In this document: in pieces, positions 10,247-19,695 of the stretch
How the letters are laid out: each line of letters opens with the position of its first letter
Position numbering within the stretch: the first letter of the stretch is position 1
Position numbers and translations under genes: made by a program
From: Solobacterium sp.
GTDB taxonomy: Bacteria > Bacillota_I > Bacilli_A > Erysipelotrichales > Erysipelotrichaceae
Assembly (NCBI GenBank): GCA_024680365.1
Contig: JAILCN010000028.1
Span: forward strand, 1 to 61,537
Length of the DNA stretch: 61,537 bases
Direction of reading: 5' to 3'
Notes under the pieces: model-generated
Told to the model about the DNA's origin: nothing
Seen by the model: the letters and a program-made list of their open reading frames with translations, nothing else
Database searches by the model: none

Positions 10247-11323
10247 ATGGCAACGTTGAACTTACAGCATATCGATAAAATTTACGATAATAATGTACAG
10301 GCAGTCTATGACTTTAATCTGGATGTCAAAGACGGAGAATTGATCGTTCTCGTCGGACCTTCCGGCTGCGGAAAATCCACAACACTGCGTATGGTCGCAG
10401 GTCTGGAAGATATCTCGAACGGAAAGCTTCTGCTTGACGGCAAGGATATTACAGACGCTCCTGCAAAGGACAGAGACATGGCGATGGTATTCCAGAGCTA
10501 TGCGCTGTACGGCCATATGACGATTTATGAAAACATGGCATTCTCTCTGACACTGAGAAAAGAGAATCCGAATGTCATCCATAAGAAAGTTCTGGCAGCG
10601 GCTGAGATCCTCGGCCTGACAAGCCAGCTGAACAAGAAGCCGGCACAGCTTTCCGGCGGACAGAGACAGCGTGTTGCGATGGGACGTTCCATCGTCAGAA
10701 ACCCGAAAGTCTTCCTGTTCGACGAACCGCTGTCCAACCTTGACGCGAAGCTGCGCGGATCCACACGTCGTGAGATCCTGCTTCTCCACAAGCGTCTGAA
10801 GGCTACGATGCTCTATGTTACACACGACCAGACAGAAGCTCTGACGCTCGCTGACAGGATCGTATGTATGTCAATGGGACATGTACAGCAGGTCGGTACA
10901 CCGCTCGAGCTGTACGATTCCCCGGCAAACATCTTTGTCGCAAGCTTTATCGGCCTGCCCCCGATGAATTTCTTCGATGTCGTTGTCAACAAAGGCAAGC
11001 TCGAAGGCGAAGGCTTCACAGTTGCTCTGGACGCTGAAGAACAGCACACACTCGCTGCATACCAGGGCAAGCAGATCGTTCTCGGCGTACGTCCTGAGAA
11101 TATTTCGCTTGGCAATGATATCGGCATCACAGTCGCAATGAATGAAAACCTTGGTATGAACACTCTCGTTTCCGGACACATCGGAGACAAAGGACCTCAT
11201 ATCACAGCCAAACTGAAGGGCTGGTTCGATTACAGCGCCGGCGATCCGGCAGTCTTCACATTCGACAAGAAGCACTTCTTTGACAAGGAAACAACAAATG
11301 CGATCCGCGGAGGTAATGTATGA
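10247..11323 (+). CDS. ABC transporter ATP-binding protein (MsmK/UgpC-type)
   Basis: Walker A GPSGCGKST, signature LSGGQRQRVAMGRS, Walker B VFLFDEPLSNLDAKLR. Confidence 0.92.
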   Translation: MATLNLQHIDKIYDNNVQAVYDFNLDVKDGELIVLVGPSGCGKSTTLRMVAGLEDISNGKLLLDGKDITDAPAKDRDMAMVFQSYALYGHMTIYENMAFSLTLRKENPNVIHKKVLAAAEILGLTSQLNKKPAQLSGGQRQRVAMGRSIVRNPKVFLFDEPLSNLDAKLRGSTRREILLLHKRLKATMLYVTHDQTEALTLADRIVCMSMGHVQQVGTPLELYDSPANIFVASFIGLPPMNFFDVVVNKGKLEGEGFTVALDAEEQHTLAAYQGKQIVLGVRPENISLGNDIGITVAMNENLGMNTLVSGHIGDKGPHITAKLKGWFDYSAGDPAVFTFDKKHFFDKETTNAIRGGNV

Positions 11324-11877
11324 ATAACAAGAAAAACGGCGGACTGAAGGAAGTTTGGAGAAAGATACTTGTCGCTCTCAAGCGCAAGCCGTTCAATATT
11401 CCTCTTGTAGCTCTTGTAATTACATTCCTTTATTACGCACTGCATCTTTCGTCTATTTCAAATACGACAGCGAAGATCCAGGGCACAGGAATGGGTCTGG
11501 CAGGATTCTGCACAATGCTGTTCTCGATCCTGTCCTACATGGCTTTCATCAATACATTCCAGTACCGCAAACCTGTGAACAAGCCGATGCTTGTTGTCCT
11601 GTTTGCAATGTTTGGAATTATCGCGTTTGCGGATTTCTTCTACCTGAGACAGATCTATGCAGCGATCTCACGTGAAGTAAACCCGATCATTGTCAACAGC
11701 AATACAGCCTATATCGCTTACGCTGAATACTATCTGCGTATGCATCTGATTCTTCTCGCTGTTACGATCGTTCTGATCTGCCTTCTTCCGGTCTACACGA
11801 AGATGCTCCGCAAGATCAAGACATCGATTGAAGTCGAAGACAACGGATCAATGGGCAGTATCGAGTTATCCGAATAA
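11320..11877 (+). CDS. Uncharacterised membrane protein in ABC operon
   Basis: About 4 hydrophobic segments; ATGA overlap with ATPase gene. Confidence 0.65.
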   Translation: MNNKKNGGLKEVWRKILVALKRKPFNIPLVALVITFLYYALHLSSISNTTAKIQGTGMGLAGFCTMLFSILSYMAFINTFQYRKPVNKPMLVVLFAMFGIIAFADFFYLRQIYAAISREVNPIIVNSNTAYIAYAEYYLRMHLILLAVTIVLICLLPVYTKMLRKIKTSIEVEDNGSMGSIELSE

Positions 11878-11891
11878 TGAAATTCAGAACA

Positions 11892-11932
11892 TACAGTCCG
11901 GACAGGAAGCGAAGCTGACTGTCCTGGCTGTA
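11892..11932 (+). other. Intercistronic stem-loop
   Basis: TACAGTCCGGACAG / CTGTCCTGGCTGTA, 13 of 14 positions pair (one G-U), loop GAAGCGAAGCTGA, no T-tract. Confidence 0.6.
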
Positions 11933-11949
11933 TGGATACAGGTACATAC

Positions 11950-12576
11950 ATGAAGAAAAAGAAACTCAGAAAACCGGAAATCGAAAAAGAAACAGATTAC
12001 TATGATCTGAAATCAGACGCAGTACGTGATCTTGTGGAAGCGAATGAAGAGAATTCGCCTGTTGTATCACAGGAAGAACTCCGCAAGTATACTTCCCAGT
12101 CAAAATTTCATGTTGCGCACTGGATCAAGATGCTGGGAATCAAGTTCTGGTTTGCCGGTGCAGTATGTTTCTTCTTCATCTGGGGACTCAGCATTTATGT
12201 GGCGGATGTATTTGATCTGCTGCTGATCACCGCGATCGCCATGGGCATGGTAACAGATCTTCTGACCAATCCCGCGCTCCGTTTCTTTGAAAAAACGAAG
12301 GGTGAGAATGAACGGTGGATCATGGTGAACAAGAGGGGATACTTCAGTTTTGTACTGAATATTCTCTATGCAGGAGTCGTCGTGTTCTTCGTGTATACGT
12401 TCTATTTTGTGATCAATGCTGCTTTCGCTGCGGCAAGCGGCGAGACGGAACGGGTCGTACTCGGTGTTGAACCGATCCTGTTCGGACTGTTCTATCTCGG
12501 CTTTGACCTGCTGTTTACAGAAATGAAAAACTATATCAGGAATCTCATTGCCAGCGCGAAAGCAGGAAAACTATGA
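11950..12576 (+). CDS. Uncharacterised membrane protein in ABC operon
   Basis: Lys-rich N-terminus MKKKKLRKPEIEKETDYYD then several hydrophobic helices; exact start uncertain (11932 alternative). Confidence 0.6.
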   Translation: MKKKKLRKPEIEKETDYYDLKSDAVRDLVEANEENSPVVSQEELRKYTSQSKFHVAHWIKMLGIKFWFAGAVCFFFIWGLSIYVADVFDLLLITAIAMGMVTDLLTNPALRFFEKTKGENERWIMVNKRGYFSFVLNILYAGVVVFFVYTFYFVINAAFAAASGETERVVLGVEPILFGLFYLGFDLLFTEMKNYIRNLIASAKAGKL

Positions 12577-12592
12577 GCAGGAAAGAATCCCT

Positions 12593-14137
12593 ATGACGAA
12601 ATCTTTGTACATCGGCAGCAGTTCAGCCTGTTTTGAACTGGAAAATACTGCTGCATACTACAGCGGGAAAGAATATACAGTTACTCTCGACGGGGAAGAA
12701 GTTTTTTCCGGCTGTGAAAACGTATTTTCACTTTTCGGCCTTTCACCTGAAACAGCTTATGAAGCTGTGATCCGTACAGGTGAAACAGAAGAAAAAGTCA
12801 CTTTTACAACTGCTTCCGAATCCTGCTGTGTCAGTGTAAGAGACTTCGGAGCCAGAGGTGACGGCAAACATGAGGATACGGCGGCGATCCAGGCAGCGAT
12901 CAACATGCTGCCGGACGGAGGAAGGCTTGTCTTTCCTGCAGGCACTTATCTGACATTCCCTCTGTCATTAAGAAGTCACATAACCATCGAACTGGAAAAA
13001 GACGCAGTGCTGCTCGGCTCCACAGAGCGTGAGCGCTATCCGATCATTCCGGGCGTTGCCAATGGCATTCCGTTCGCTGGATTTGAGGGAATTGAAGAAG
13101 ATTCCTATCAGTCGCTGCTGTTTGGTGCGTATGTCAGTGACATCGCGGTCGTTGGCCAGGGAAAGATCGACGGCAATGGACAGAACGGAGACTGGTGGAA
13201 GGAATTCAGGAATTTTCCTGCAAAGCGTCCGCGCGACATCTTCCTGAACAGGTGTGAGGATATCACTCTGCATGGAATTACCGTGTGCAACAGTCCTTCG
13301 TGGCATATTCACCCGTATTTCTCAAACAGAGTATCCATTCTCAACTGTCTGGTCTCTGCACCGAAAATTTCTCCGAATACGGATGCGATCGATCCGGAGA
13401 GCTGCAAAGATGTTGATATCATCGGCTGCCGTTTCTCGGTCGGCGATGACTGCATCGCAGTCAAATCGGGCAAGATCGATATGGCCAGGAAGTACAAAGT
13501 ACCGGCTGAAAATCATACCATCCGCAACTGTCTGATGGAATTCGGACATGGTGCGCTGACGCTCGGAAGCGAGCTGTCTGCCGGTATCAAAAATGTTTCA
13601 GTAACACAATGCCTGTTCCGTGAAACGGACAGAGGTCTGCGGATCAAGACAAGACGCGGAAGAGGCAAAGACAGCATTATCACGGAGGTGCTCTTTGACA
13701 ACATCCTGATGGACAGAGTCAAGACGCCGATCGTGATCAACATGTGGTACAACTGCGTAGATCCGGATGCGCATTCGGAATACGTGTGGAGCCGCGAAGC
13801 TCTGCCTGTTGACGACAGAACACCGCATCTCGGACATTTCAGATTCCGCAATATGGTGTGCACGGGAACCGAAGCGGCTGCCTGCTACATCGATGGTCTG
13901 CCGGAAAGCCCGATCGAAAAAGTTGAACTTGAGAATATTCAGTTCACCTATGCCGAAGACGCAAAACCGGCTGTTCCTGCCATGATGGAATTCGCAAAAC
14001 CGCAGTGCCGCATGGGCTTATATATCAACAATGTAGGAGAGATCTCAGTCAGCAATGTCAGACTTGAAGGCGTTGACGGAGAACCTCTGATCGCGCAGAA
14101 CTACGAAACGCTTACAACAAAGGAGTTTGATGCATGA
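12593..14137 (+). CDS. Glycoside hydrolase family 28 (polygalacturonase-like)
   Basis: VRDFGARGDGKHEDTAAIQAAI, NTDAIDPESCKDVDIIGCRFSVGDDCIAVKSG, GHGALTLGSE; no signal peptide. Confidence 0.92.
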   Translation: MTKSLYIGSSSACFELENTAAYYSGKEYTVTLDGEEVFSGCENVFSLFGLSPETAYEAVIRTGETEEKVTFTTASESCCVSVRDFGARGDGKHEDTAAIQAAINMLPDGGRLVFPAGTYLTFPLSLRSHITIELEKDAVLLGSTERERYPIIPGVANGIPFAGFEGIEEDSYQSLLFGAYVSDIAVVGQGKIDGNGQNGDWWKEFRNFPAKRPRDIFLNRCEDITLHGITVCNSPSWHIHPYFSNRVSILNCLVSAPKISPNTDAIDPESCKDVDIIGCRFSVGDDCIAVKSGKIDMARKYKVPAENHTIRNCLMEFGHGALTLGSELSAGIKNVSVTQCLFRETDRGLRIKTRRGRGKDSIITEVLFDNILMDRVKTPIVINMWYNCVDPDAHSEYVWSREALPVDDRTPHLGHFRFRNMVCTGTEAAACYIDGLPESPIEKVELENIQFTYAEDAKPAVPAMMEFAKPQCRMGLYINNVGEISVSNVRLEGVDGEPLIAQNYETLTTKEFDA

Positions 14138-15282
14138 CAGACTACACCAGAATTGATGCCTATGTACTCCGCCTTGTTGAAGAATCCACACCGGAAAGAA
14201 CGATGTGGAATCTGGAAAAGCTGCGGGAAGGCAAAAAAGGTACCTGGAACTATATTGACGGGTGCATGCTGACAGCACTCATGGAAATGACCCGGATCAC
14301 CGGCGATGAACGCTATGCGGATTTTGCCGAACAGGTCACAGATTTCTATGTTCAGGAGGATGGTTCCATCCTCACCCTGGAGCCGGATAAGGCGAACCTG
14401 GACGATATCAACGAAGGAAGAGTTCTGTTTGAGATGTACCGCAGGACAGGAAAAGAAAAATACCGTCTTGCGGCAGATGTTCTGTATCAGCAGCTGCAGG
14501 TGCAGCCAAGAACATATGAAGGCAGTTTCTGGCACAAAGCCATTTACCCCAACCAGGTCTGGCTGGATGGTATCTATATGGCTCAGCCATTCTATGCGCT
14601 GTACAATGTGAATTTTGGCAGCGGAGACTGCACAGACACGGTCAGTCAGATCCTGACCGTACAGAAAAGAATGCGTGATTCTGAAAAGGGCCTGTATTTC
14701 CATGGCTATGACGCATCGAAGACAGCCTTCTGGGCAGATCCGGAAACCGGCTGTTCCCGGAATTTCTGGCTCAGGTCGCTCGGATGGTTCGCTGTCGCAA
14801 TGGCGGACCTGATGGAGATCCTGCCGGACGGAGATCAGAAGGAAAAGCTTGTTCCGGTATTCAGAGGTCTGATGGAATCGATGCGCACGTATGCCGATGC
14901 AGAAACAGGCATGTACTGGCAGGTCCCTGACAGACCGGGTGAAGAGGGCAATTACCTGGAGACAAGCGGCAGTGCCATGATGGCCTACGCAATGCTGAAA
15001 GGCAGCCGTCTTTCCATTCTGGATGAATCTTACGCAGTCCTTGGAGAAAAAACTTTCAACGGCATCATGAACCGGTATCTGACATTCACAGAGAATGGTC
15101 TGAATCTCGGCGGCATCTGTCTGGTGGCAGGACTTGGTCCGGAAAACAACAGGCGCCGTGACGGCTCTTATGAATACTACATTTCTGAGCCTGTCGTGGA
15201 AAATGATGCCAAAGGTGTTGCGCCGTTTGTACTGGCGTACACCGAAGTGAAACGAAGAGGACAGGAGGGAAGCAATGAATGA
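14134..15282 (+). CDS. Glycoside hydrolase family 105 (unsaturated rhamnogalacturonyl/galacturonyl hydrolase)
   Basis: GLYFHGYDASKTAFWADPETGCSRNFWLRSLGWFAVAMADLMEILP typical of YteR/YesR family. Confidence 0.9.
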   Translation: MTDYTRIDAYVLRLVEESTPERTMWNLEKLREGKKGTWNYIDGCMLTALMEMTRITGDERYADFAEQVTDFYVQEDGSILTLEPDKANLDDINEGRVLFEMYRRTGKEKYRLAADVLYQQLQVQPRTYEGSFWHKAIYPNQVWLDGIYMAQPFYALYNVNFGSGDCTDTVSQILTVQKRMRDSEKGLYFHGYDASKTAFWADPETGCSRNFWLRSLGWFAVAMADLMEILPDGDQKEKLVPVFRGLMESMRTYADAETGMYWQVPDRPGEEGNYLETSGSAMMAYAMLKGSRLSILDESYAVLGEKTFNGIMNRYLTFTENGLNLGGICLVAGLGPENNRRRDGSYEYYISEPVVENDAKGVAPFVLAYTEVKRRGQEGSNE

Positions 15283-16054
15283 TGTTGTTTATGTCGGCAA
15301 GCATCTGCTGACATATTCCGTCACAAAACACCTTCATCAGACATGGGAACTTGTGTACTGCACAAGCGGCAGCGGCAAGTTTGTCTTCTCTGATCAGGTG
15401 CTCCCGTATTCGGAAGGAAGCATCACGATCATTCCTCCGATGATTCCGCATTCAAACCTGGGAGACGAAGGGTTTACCAATATTCATGTAACGATGAAAG
15501 ACTGCACGCTGAACATTGATCATCCGGTGGTGATCAACTGCCCGGACAACAAGTATGTGTGTGATGCTTTCTGTGCATTGTATTACTACTATTCAATCAA
15601 TCAGTCGGTCAGTGCTTCACTGATTCCGATCTATTCTCAGCTGATCATTACAATGATTGAAACTCTGGAAAAAGGGCAGAAAAAATACAGTGATATCATT
15701 CAGCAGATCACAGACAGTATTCTGAATAACTATTCAGATCCGAACTATGATCTGAATGAAGCGCTTGAAACACTGCCGTTCAGTACAGAGTATCTGAAGC
15801 GGATCTTCAAAAATGAAGTGGGCGTAACGCCAAAGCAGTTCCTGACTCAGAAGCGGCTGGAAAATGCTGCAAAGAATCTGGCAATCAGCGGCGACGGCAT
15901 GAACATTTCACAGATCGCGCGTCAGAGCGGGTTCAGTGATCCGCTGTATTTCTCAAAACTGTTCAAAAGCAGATACGGGGTATCGCCGAAAAACTATCGG
16001 AGTGATACGACCTATGAAGCTGCTGATTCAGACAGTTCAAAAGTATTTTTGTAA
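15275..16054 (+). CDS. AraC family transcriptional regulator
   Basis: C-terminal double HTH ...FSTEYLKRIFKNEVGVTPKQFLTQKRLENAAKNL...ISQIARQSGFSDPLYFSKLFKSRYGVSPKNYR. Confidence 0.92.
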   Translation: MNDVVYVGKHLLTYSVTKHLHQTWELVYCTSGSGKFVFSDQVLPYSEGSITIIPPMIPHSNLGDEGFTNIHVTMKDCTLNIDHPVVINCPDNKYVCDAFCALYYYYSINQSVSASLIPIYSQLIITMIETLEKGQKKYSDIIQQITDSILNNYSDPNYDLNEALETLPFSTEYLKRIFKNEVGVTPKQFLTQKRLENAAKNLAISGDGMNISQIARQSGFSDPLYFSKLFKSRYGVSPKNYRSDTTYEAADSDSSKVFL

Positions 16055-16099
16055 AGATCATGCAAAGTCATACATACATACGCTAGGAGGCGATATTCT

Positions 16100-17179
16100 A
16101 TGGCATATATAACACTGAAGAACATCAATAAGATCTATCCTAACGGATATCATGCAGTCCACGATTTCAATCTGGAAATCGAAAAAGGTGAATTTATCGT
16201 ATTTGTCGGTCCTTCCGGCTGCGGAAAATCCACAACACTGCGTATGATCGCCGGCCTTGAGGATATTTCGAATGGTGACTTCCTGATCAACGGAAACCGT
16301 GCAAATGAACTTGGCCCGCGTGAGCGTGAGGTGGCGATGGTTTTCCAGAGTTACGCTCTGTACCCGCAGATGACAGTATTTGACAATATCGCTTTTGGCC
16401 TGACACTGCAGGGTGTTGATGAAGAAGTAATTGAAGAAAAAGTTAAAAAGACAGCAGCGATCCTCGGACTTACAGATTACCTGGACAGACTGCCGCGTGC
16501 GCTTTCCGGCGGACAGCGTCAGCGTGTCGCGATCGGACGTGCGATCATCCGCAAGGTCGGTATCTTCCTGATGGACGAACCGCTTTCCAACCTTGACGCG
16601 AAGCAGCGTGTTACGATGCGTTCTGAAATTGCCCAGATCCATAAGGAAACAGGCGCTACAACGATTTATGTTACCCACGACCAGACAGAAGCTATGACAC
16701 TGGCTGACCGGATCGTCGTCATGAAGGACGGCTATGTACAGCAGATCGGTACACCGTATGATCTGTACTTCAACCCGGCTAACGTATTCGTAGCAGGATT
16801 TATCGGAGAACCTCCGATGAACTTCGTCAAGAGCATCGTAACAAAGGGAACGATCAAGTTCGGCGACAACACAATTGACATCTCCAAGAGACTTGGAGCA
16901 AAAGCAGCTGAGTATGAAGGCAAGGAGATCGTATTCGCATTCCGTCCGGAAGCGATCGAGCTGGTGCCTGAACACGAAGGCGCAAAAGTCAGAGCTGATG
17001 TTGAACTGACAGAAATGCTTGGTGACAACACCAACGTCTATATCACAACAGGTGAAGACAAGGCGATCCTGAAGGTCGACCCGCATGACACACCTGAAGC
17101 AGACAGCGTCGTCGAATTTACGATTCCGGACAGAAGCATGTACCTGTTTGATGCTGAAACGGAAAAAGTAATTGAATGA
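16100..17179 (+). CDS. ABC transporter ATP-binding protein (MsmK/UgpC-type), second copy
   Basis: Walker A GPSGCGKST, LSGGQRQRVAIGRAI, FLMDEPLSNLDAKQR. Confidence 0.92.
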   Translation: MAYITLKNINKIYPNGYHAVHDFNLEIEKGEFIVFVGPSGCGKSTTLRMIAGLEDISNGDFLINGNRANELGPREREVAMVFQSYALYPQMTVFDNIAFGLTLQGVDEEVIEEKVKKTAAILGLTDYLDRLPRALSGGQRQRVAIGRAIIRKVGIFLMDEPLSNLDAKQRVTMRSEIAQIHKETGATTIYVTHDQTEAMTLADRIVVMKDGYVQQIGTPYDLYFNPANVFVAGFIGEPPMNFVKSIVTKGTIKFGDNTIDISKRLGAKAAEYEGKEIVFAFRPEAIELVPEHEGAKVRADVELTEMLGDNTNVYITTGEDKAILKVDPHDTPEADSVVEFTIPDRSMYLFDAETEKVIE

Positions 17180-17195
17180 GGGCAGGAGACGATAT

Positions 17196-18038
17196 ATGGA
17201 TATTCGTTATTCAGCAAGCCCCAATGATGTAAAGCGCTATACGACCGAAGAACTCCGCAATGAGTTCCTGATCACAGACCTTTATGTCGCTGATACTGTC
17301 AAGGCAACCTATTCCCATGTAGACCGCATGGTCATTCTCGGCATCATGCCGGTACATGAGAAAGTGTCCATCGACAAGGGCATTGATATCTGGGCAAACT
17401 TCGGAACAGAGTACTTCCTTGAACGCCGTGAAGCAGGTTTGTTCAACCTGGGCGGCAAGGGTGCAGTCACAACGGACGGCGTCCGTTATGAACTGGGCTA
17501 TGAAGACTGCCTTTACATCAGCAAAGGTGTGAAAGAAGTGTATTTCGAAAGCGATGATCCGGAAAATCCGGCGAAATTCTATGTCGCTTCCACACCGGCT
17601 CACAAAGAATGCAAGACAACGTTCCTGTCATTTGACAACGCGAATCATCGTCCGACAGGCGAAGAAAAATTCGCAAACAAGCGTGTCATCAACCAGTTTA
17701 TCCACCCGGATGTACTGGAGACATGCCAGCTTTCCATGGGACTTACGCAGCTGGCGGAAGGCAGTGTCTGGAACACGATGCCCAGCCATACGCATGAAAG
17801 ACGCATGGAAGTATACACATACTTCGAGATTCCTGAAGATCAGGCTGTGATCCATCTGATGGGACAGCCGAAAGAAACAAGACATCTCGTCATGAAGAAC
17901 TTTGACGCCGTTATCTCACCGTCATGGTCGATCCACAGCGGATGCGGCACGTCAAACTACACATTTATCTGGGCAATGGGCGGCGAAAATCAGGCGTTCG
18001 ACGATATGGACAACCTGAAGCCCAATGAGCTCTTATAG
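17196..18038 (+). CDS. kduI: 5-dehydro-4-deoxy-D-glucuronate isomerase
   Basis: KduI family pattern (MDIRYSASPNDVKRYTTEELR..., WNTMPSHTHERRMEVYTYF, SPSWSIHSGCGTSNYTFIWAMGGEN). Confidence 0.93.
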   Translation: MDIRYSASPNDVKRYTTEELRNEFLITDLYVADTVKATYSHVDRMVILGIMPVHEKVSIDKGIDIWANFGTEYFLERREAGLFNLGGKGAVTTDGVRYELGYEDCLYISKGVKEVYFESDDPENPAKFYVASTPAHKECKTTFLSFDNANHRPTGEEKFANKRVINQFIHPDVLETCQLSMGLTQLAEGSVWNTMPSHTHERRMEVYTYFEIPEDQAVIHLMGQPKETRHLVMKNFDAVISPSWSIHSGCGTSNYTFIWAMGGENQAFDDMDNLKPNELL

Positions 18039-18050
18039 GAGGTCTGAACT

Positions 18051-18848
18051 ATGGATATGAACAAATTCCGCCTTGACGGCAAAGTTGCTCTGATCACCGG
18101 AGCTGTATACGGCATTGGATTCGCAATTGCAGAAGCATATGCCGCAGCAGGCGCAAAGATCGCATTCAACTGCCTGAACGAAGAATCACTGCAGAAAGGT
18201 CTTGCAAATTACAAGGCTGCCGGTATTGACGCAAAAGGATATATCGCTGACTGCTGTGATGAAGCTCAGGTTGCTGAACTTGTCAGAAAGATCGAAGAAG
18301 ATCTCGGAACAATTGACATTCTTGTCAATAACGCGGGCATCATCAAACGTATTCCTATGACAGAGATGAGTGCTGCTGATTTCCGTCAGGTCGTTGATGT
18401 TGACCTGAATGCTCCGTTCATCTGTGCAAAGGCTGTGATTCCCGGCATGATCAGGAAGGGACACGGCAAGATCATCAACATCTGCTCGATGATGTCCGAA
18501 CTCGGCAGAGAAACAGTATCCGCATATGCAGCTGCCAAAGGCGGTCTGAAGATGCTGACAAAGAATATCTGCTCAGAATATGGTGCATACAATATTCAGT
18601 GCAACGGCATCGGTCCCGGATACATCGCTACACCGCAGACAGCTCCGTTAAGAGAAAGACAGCCTGACGGTTCCAGACATCCGTTTGACCAGTTTATTGT
18701 CGCAAAGACACCGGCAGAGCGCTGGGGAACTCCGGAAGATCTGCAGGGACCTGCAGTATTCCTGGCATCTGATGCGTCAGATTTCGTCAATGGACATATT
18801 CTGTATGTTGACGGCGGAATCCTTGCATACATCGGAAAACAGCCGTAA
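18051..18848 (+). CDS. kduD: SDR oxidoreductase, 2-dehydro-3-deoxy-D-gluconate 5-dehydrogenase type
   Basis: SDR motifs (TGAVYGIGFAIAEA, NNAG, YAAAKGG); adjacent to kduI. Confidence 0.88.
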   Translation: MDMNKFRLDGKVALITGAVYGIGFAIAEAYAAAGAKIAFNCLNEESLQKGLANYKAAGIDAKGYIADCCDEAQVAELVRKIEEDLGTIDILVNNAGIIKRIPMTEMSAADFRQVVDVDLNAPFICAKAVIPGMIRKGHGKIINICSMMSELGRETVSAYAAAKGGLKMLTKNICSEYGAYNIQCNGIGPGYIATPQTAPLRERQPDGSRHPFDQFIVAKTPAERWGTPEDLQGPAVFLASDASDFVNGHILYVDGGILAYIGKQP

Positions 18849-19627
18849 TGAAGCAGATCAGCTTTCAGGCACACGACGCGGAAGTCCGCTGTTATCTGCA
18901 GGAAGACTATGAGACATTAAAAGCGCACAGGATCCGTCCGGCACTCGTGCTGTGCGCGGGCGGTGCATACCGCTGGCGTTCTCCCCGTGAGAAGGATCCT
19001 GTCGCATTTGAATTCCTCTCGATGGGCTATCAGGTATTCATCCCTGAATATTCCTGCGGCGAGAAAGCCTCCGGCTACAGGCCGTTAAAAGAACTGGCGG
19101 AAACAGTCCGGATCATCCGTGCCCGTTCGGAAGAATGGCATGTTGATCCGACGAAGATCGCAGTCATGGGATTCTCCGCAGGAGGACATCTTGCGGCAAG
19201 TCTGGCAGCGCTGTGGAATGATCCGGACTTCGGATTTGACAGCAGCGTGCGTCCGGACGCAATGATCCTGTGCTATCCGGTCATCAGCACAAAAGAATAC
19301 TCCCACAGTGAATCAGTGAAATGGCTGACCGGAGGAAGCAGGGAACAGGCAGACAAACTGCATATTCCGGATCATGTGACTGCGGATTTCCCGCCGGCGT
19401 TCATCTGGCACGGCGGTGAAGATGAAAGCGTACTTCCGGAGAACAGCATGATGCTGGCAGCGGCGCTGCGCAGAAACGGCGTGCCGTTTGAATATCACTT
19501 ATTTGAAAAAGGCGTACATGGAATATCCACATGTACTCAGGAAGTCGAGACACCCGACGAATCATGCCGGCAGTGGATCGGTCTGTGCAAAATGTGGATC
19601 AACCGCAGATTTGAGTACGTGCCATGA
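18848..19627 (+). CDS. Alpha/beta hydrolase (BD-FAE / acetyl-xylan-esterase-like), possible pectin oligomer deacylase
   Basis: GFSAGGHLAASLA nucleophile elbow, LVLCAGGAYRWRSPREKDP; no signal peptide. Confidence 0.75.
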   Translation: MKQISFQAHDAEVRCYLQEDYETLKAHRIRPALVLCAGGAYRWRSPREKDPVAFEFLSMGYQVFIPEYSCGEKASGYRPLKELAETVRIIRARSEEWHVDPTKIAVMGFSAGGHLAASLAALWNDPDFGFDSSVRPDAMILCYPVISTKEYSHSESVKWLTGGSREQADKLHIPDHVTADFPPAFIWHGGEDESVLPENSMMLAAALRRNGVPFEYHLFEKGVHGISTCTQEVETPDESCRQWIGLCKMWINRRFEYVP

Positions 19628-19635
19628 GCATAACC

Positions 19636-19668
19636 GTGAAGGTACGTATGTATCTTCACTTTTTGTTT
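19636..19668 (+). terminator. Internal Rho-independent terminator/attenuator within pectin gene cluster
   Basis: GTGAAGGTAC-GTAT-GTATCTTCAC 10 bp stem followed by TTTTTGTTT. Confidence 0.7.
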
Positions 19669-19695
19669 AATAATTGCGTAAGGAGAAAAAGGAAC

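Noticed and set aside
16058-17086. 342 aa antisense ORF opposite the second ATPase
   Set aside because: Overlaps a gene with intact Walker motifs; no independent support
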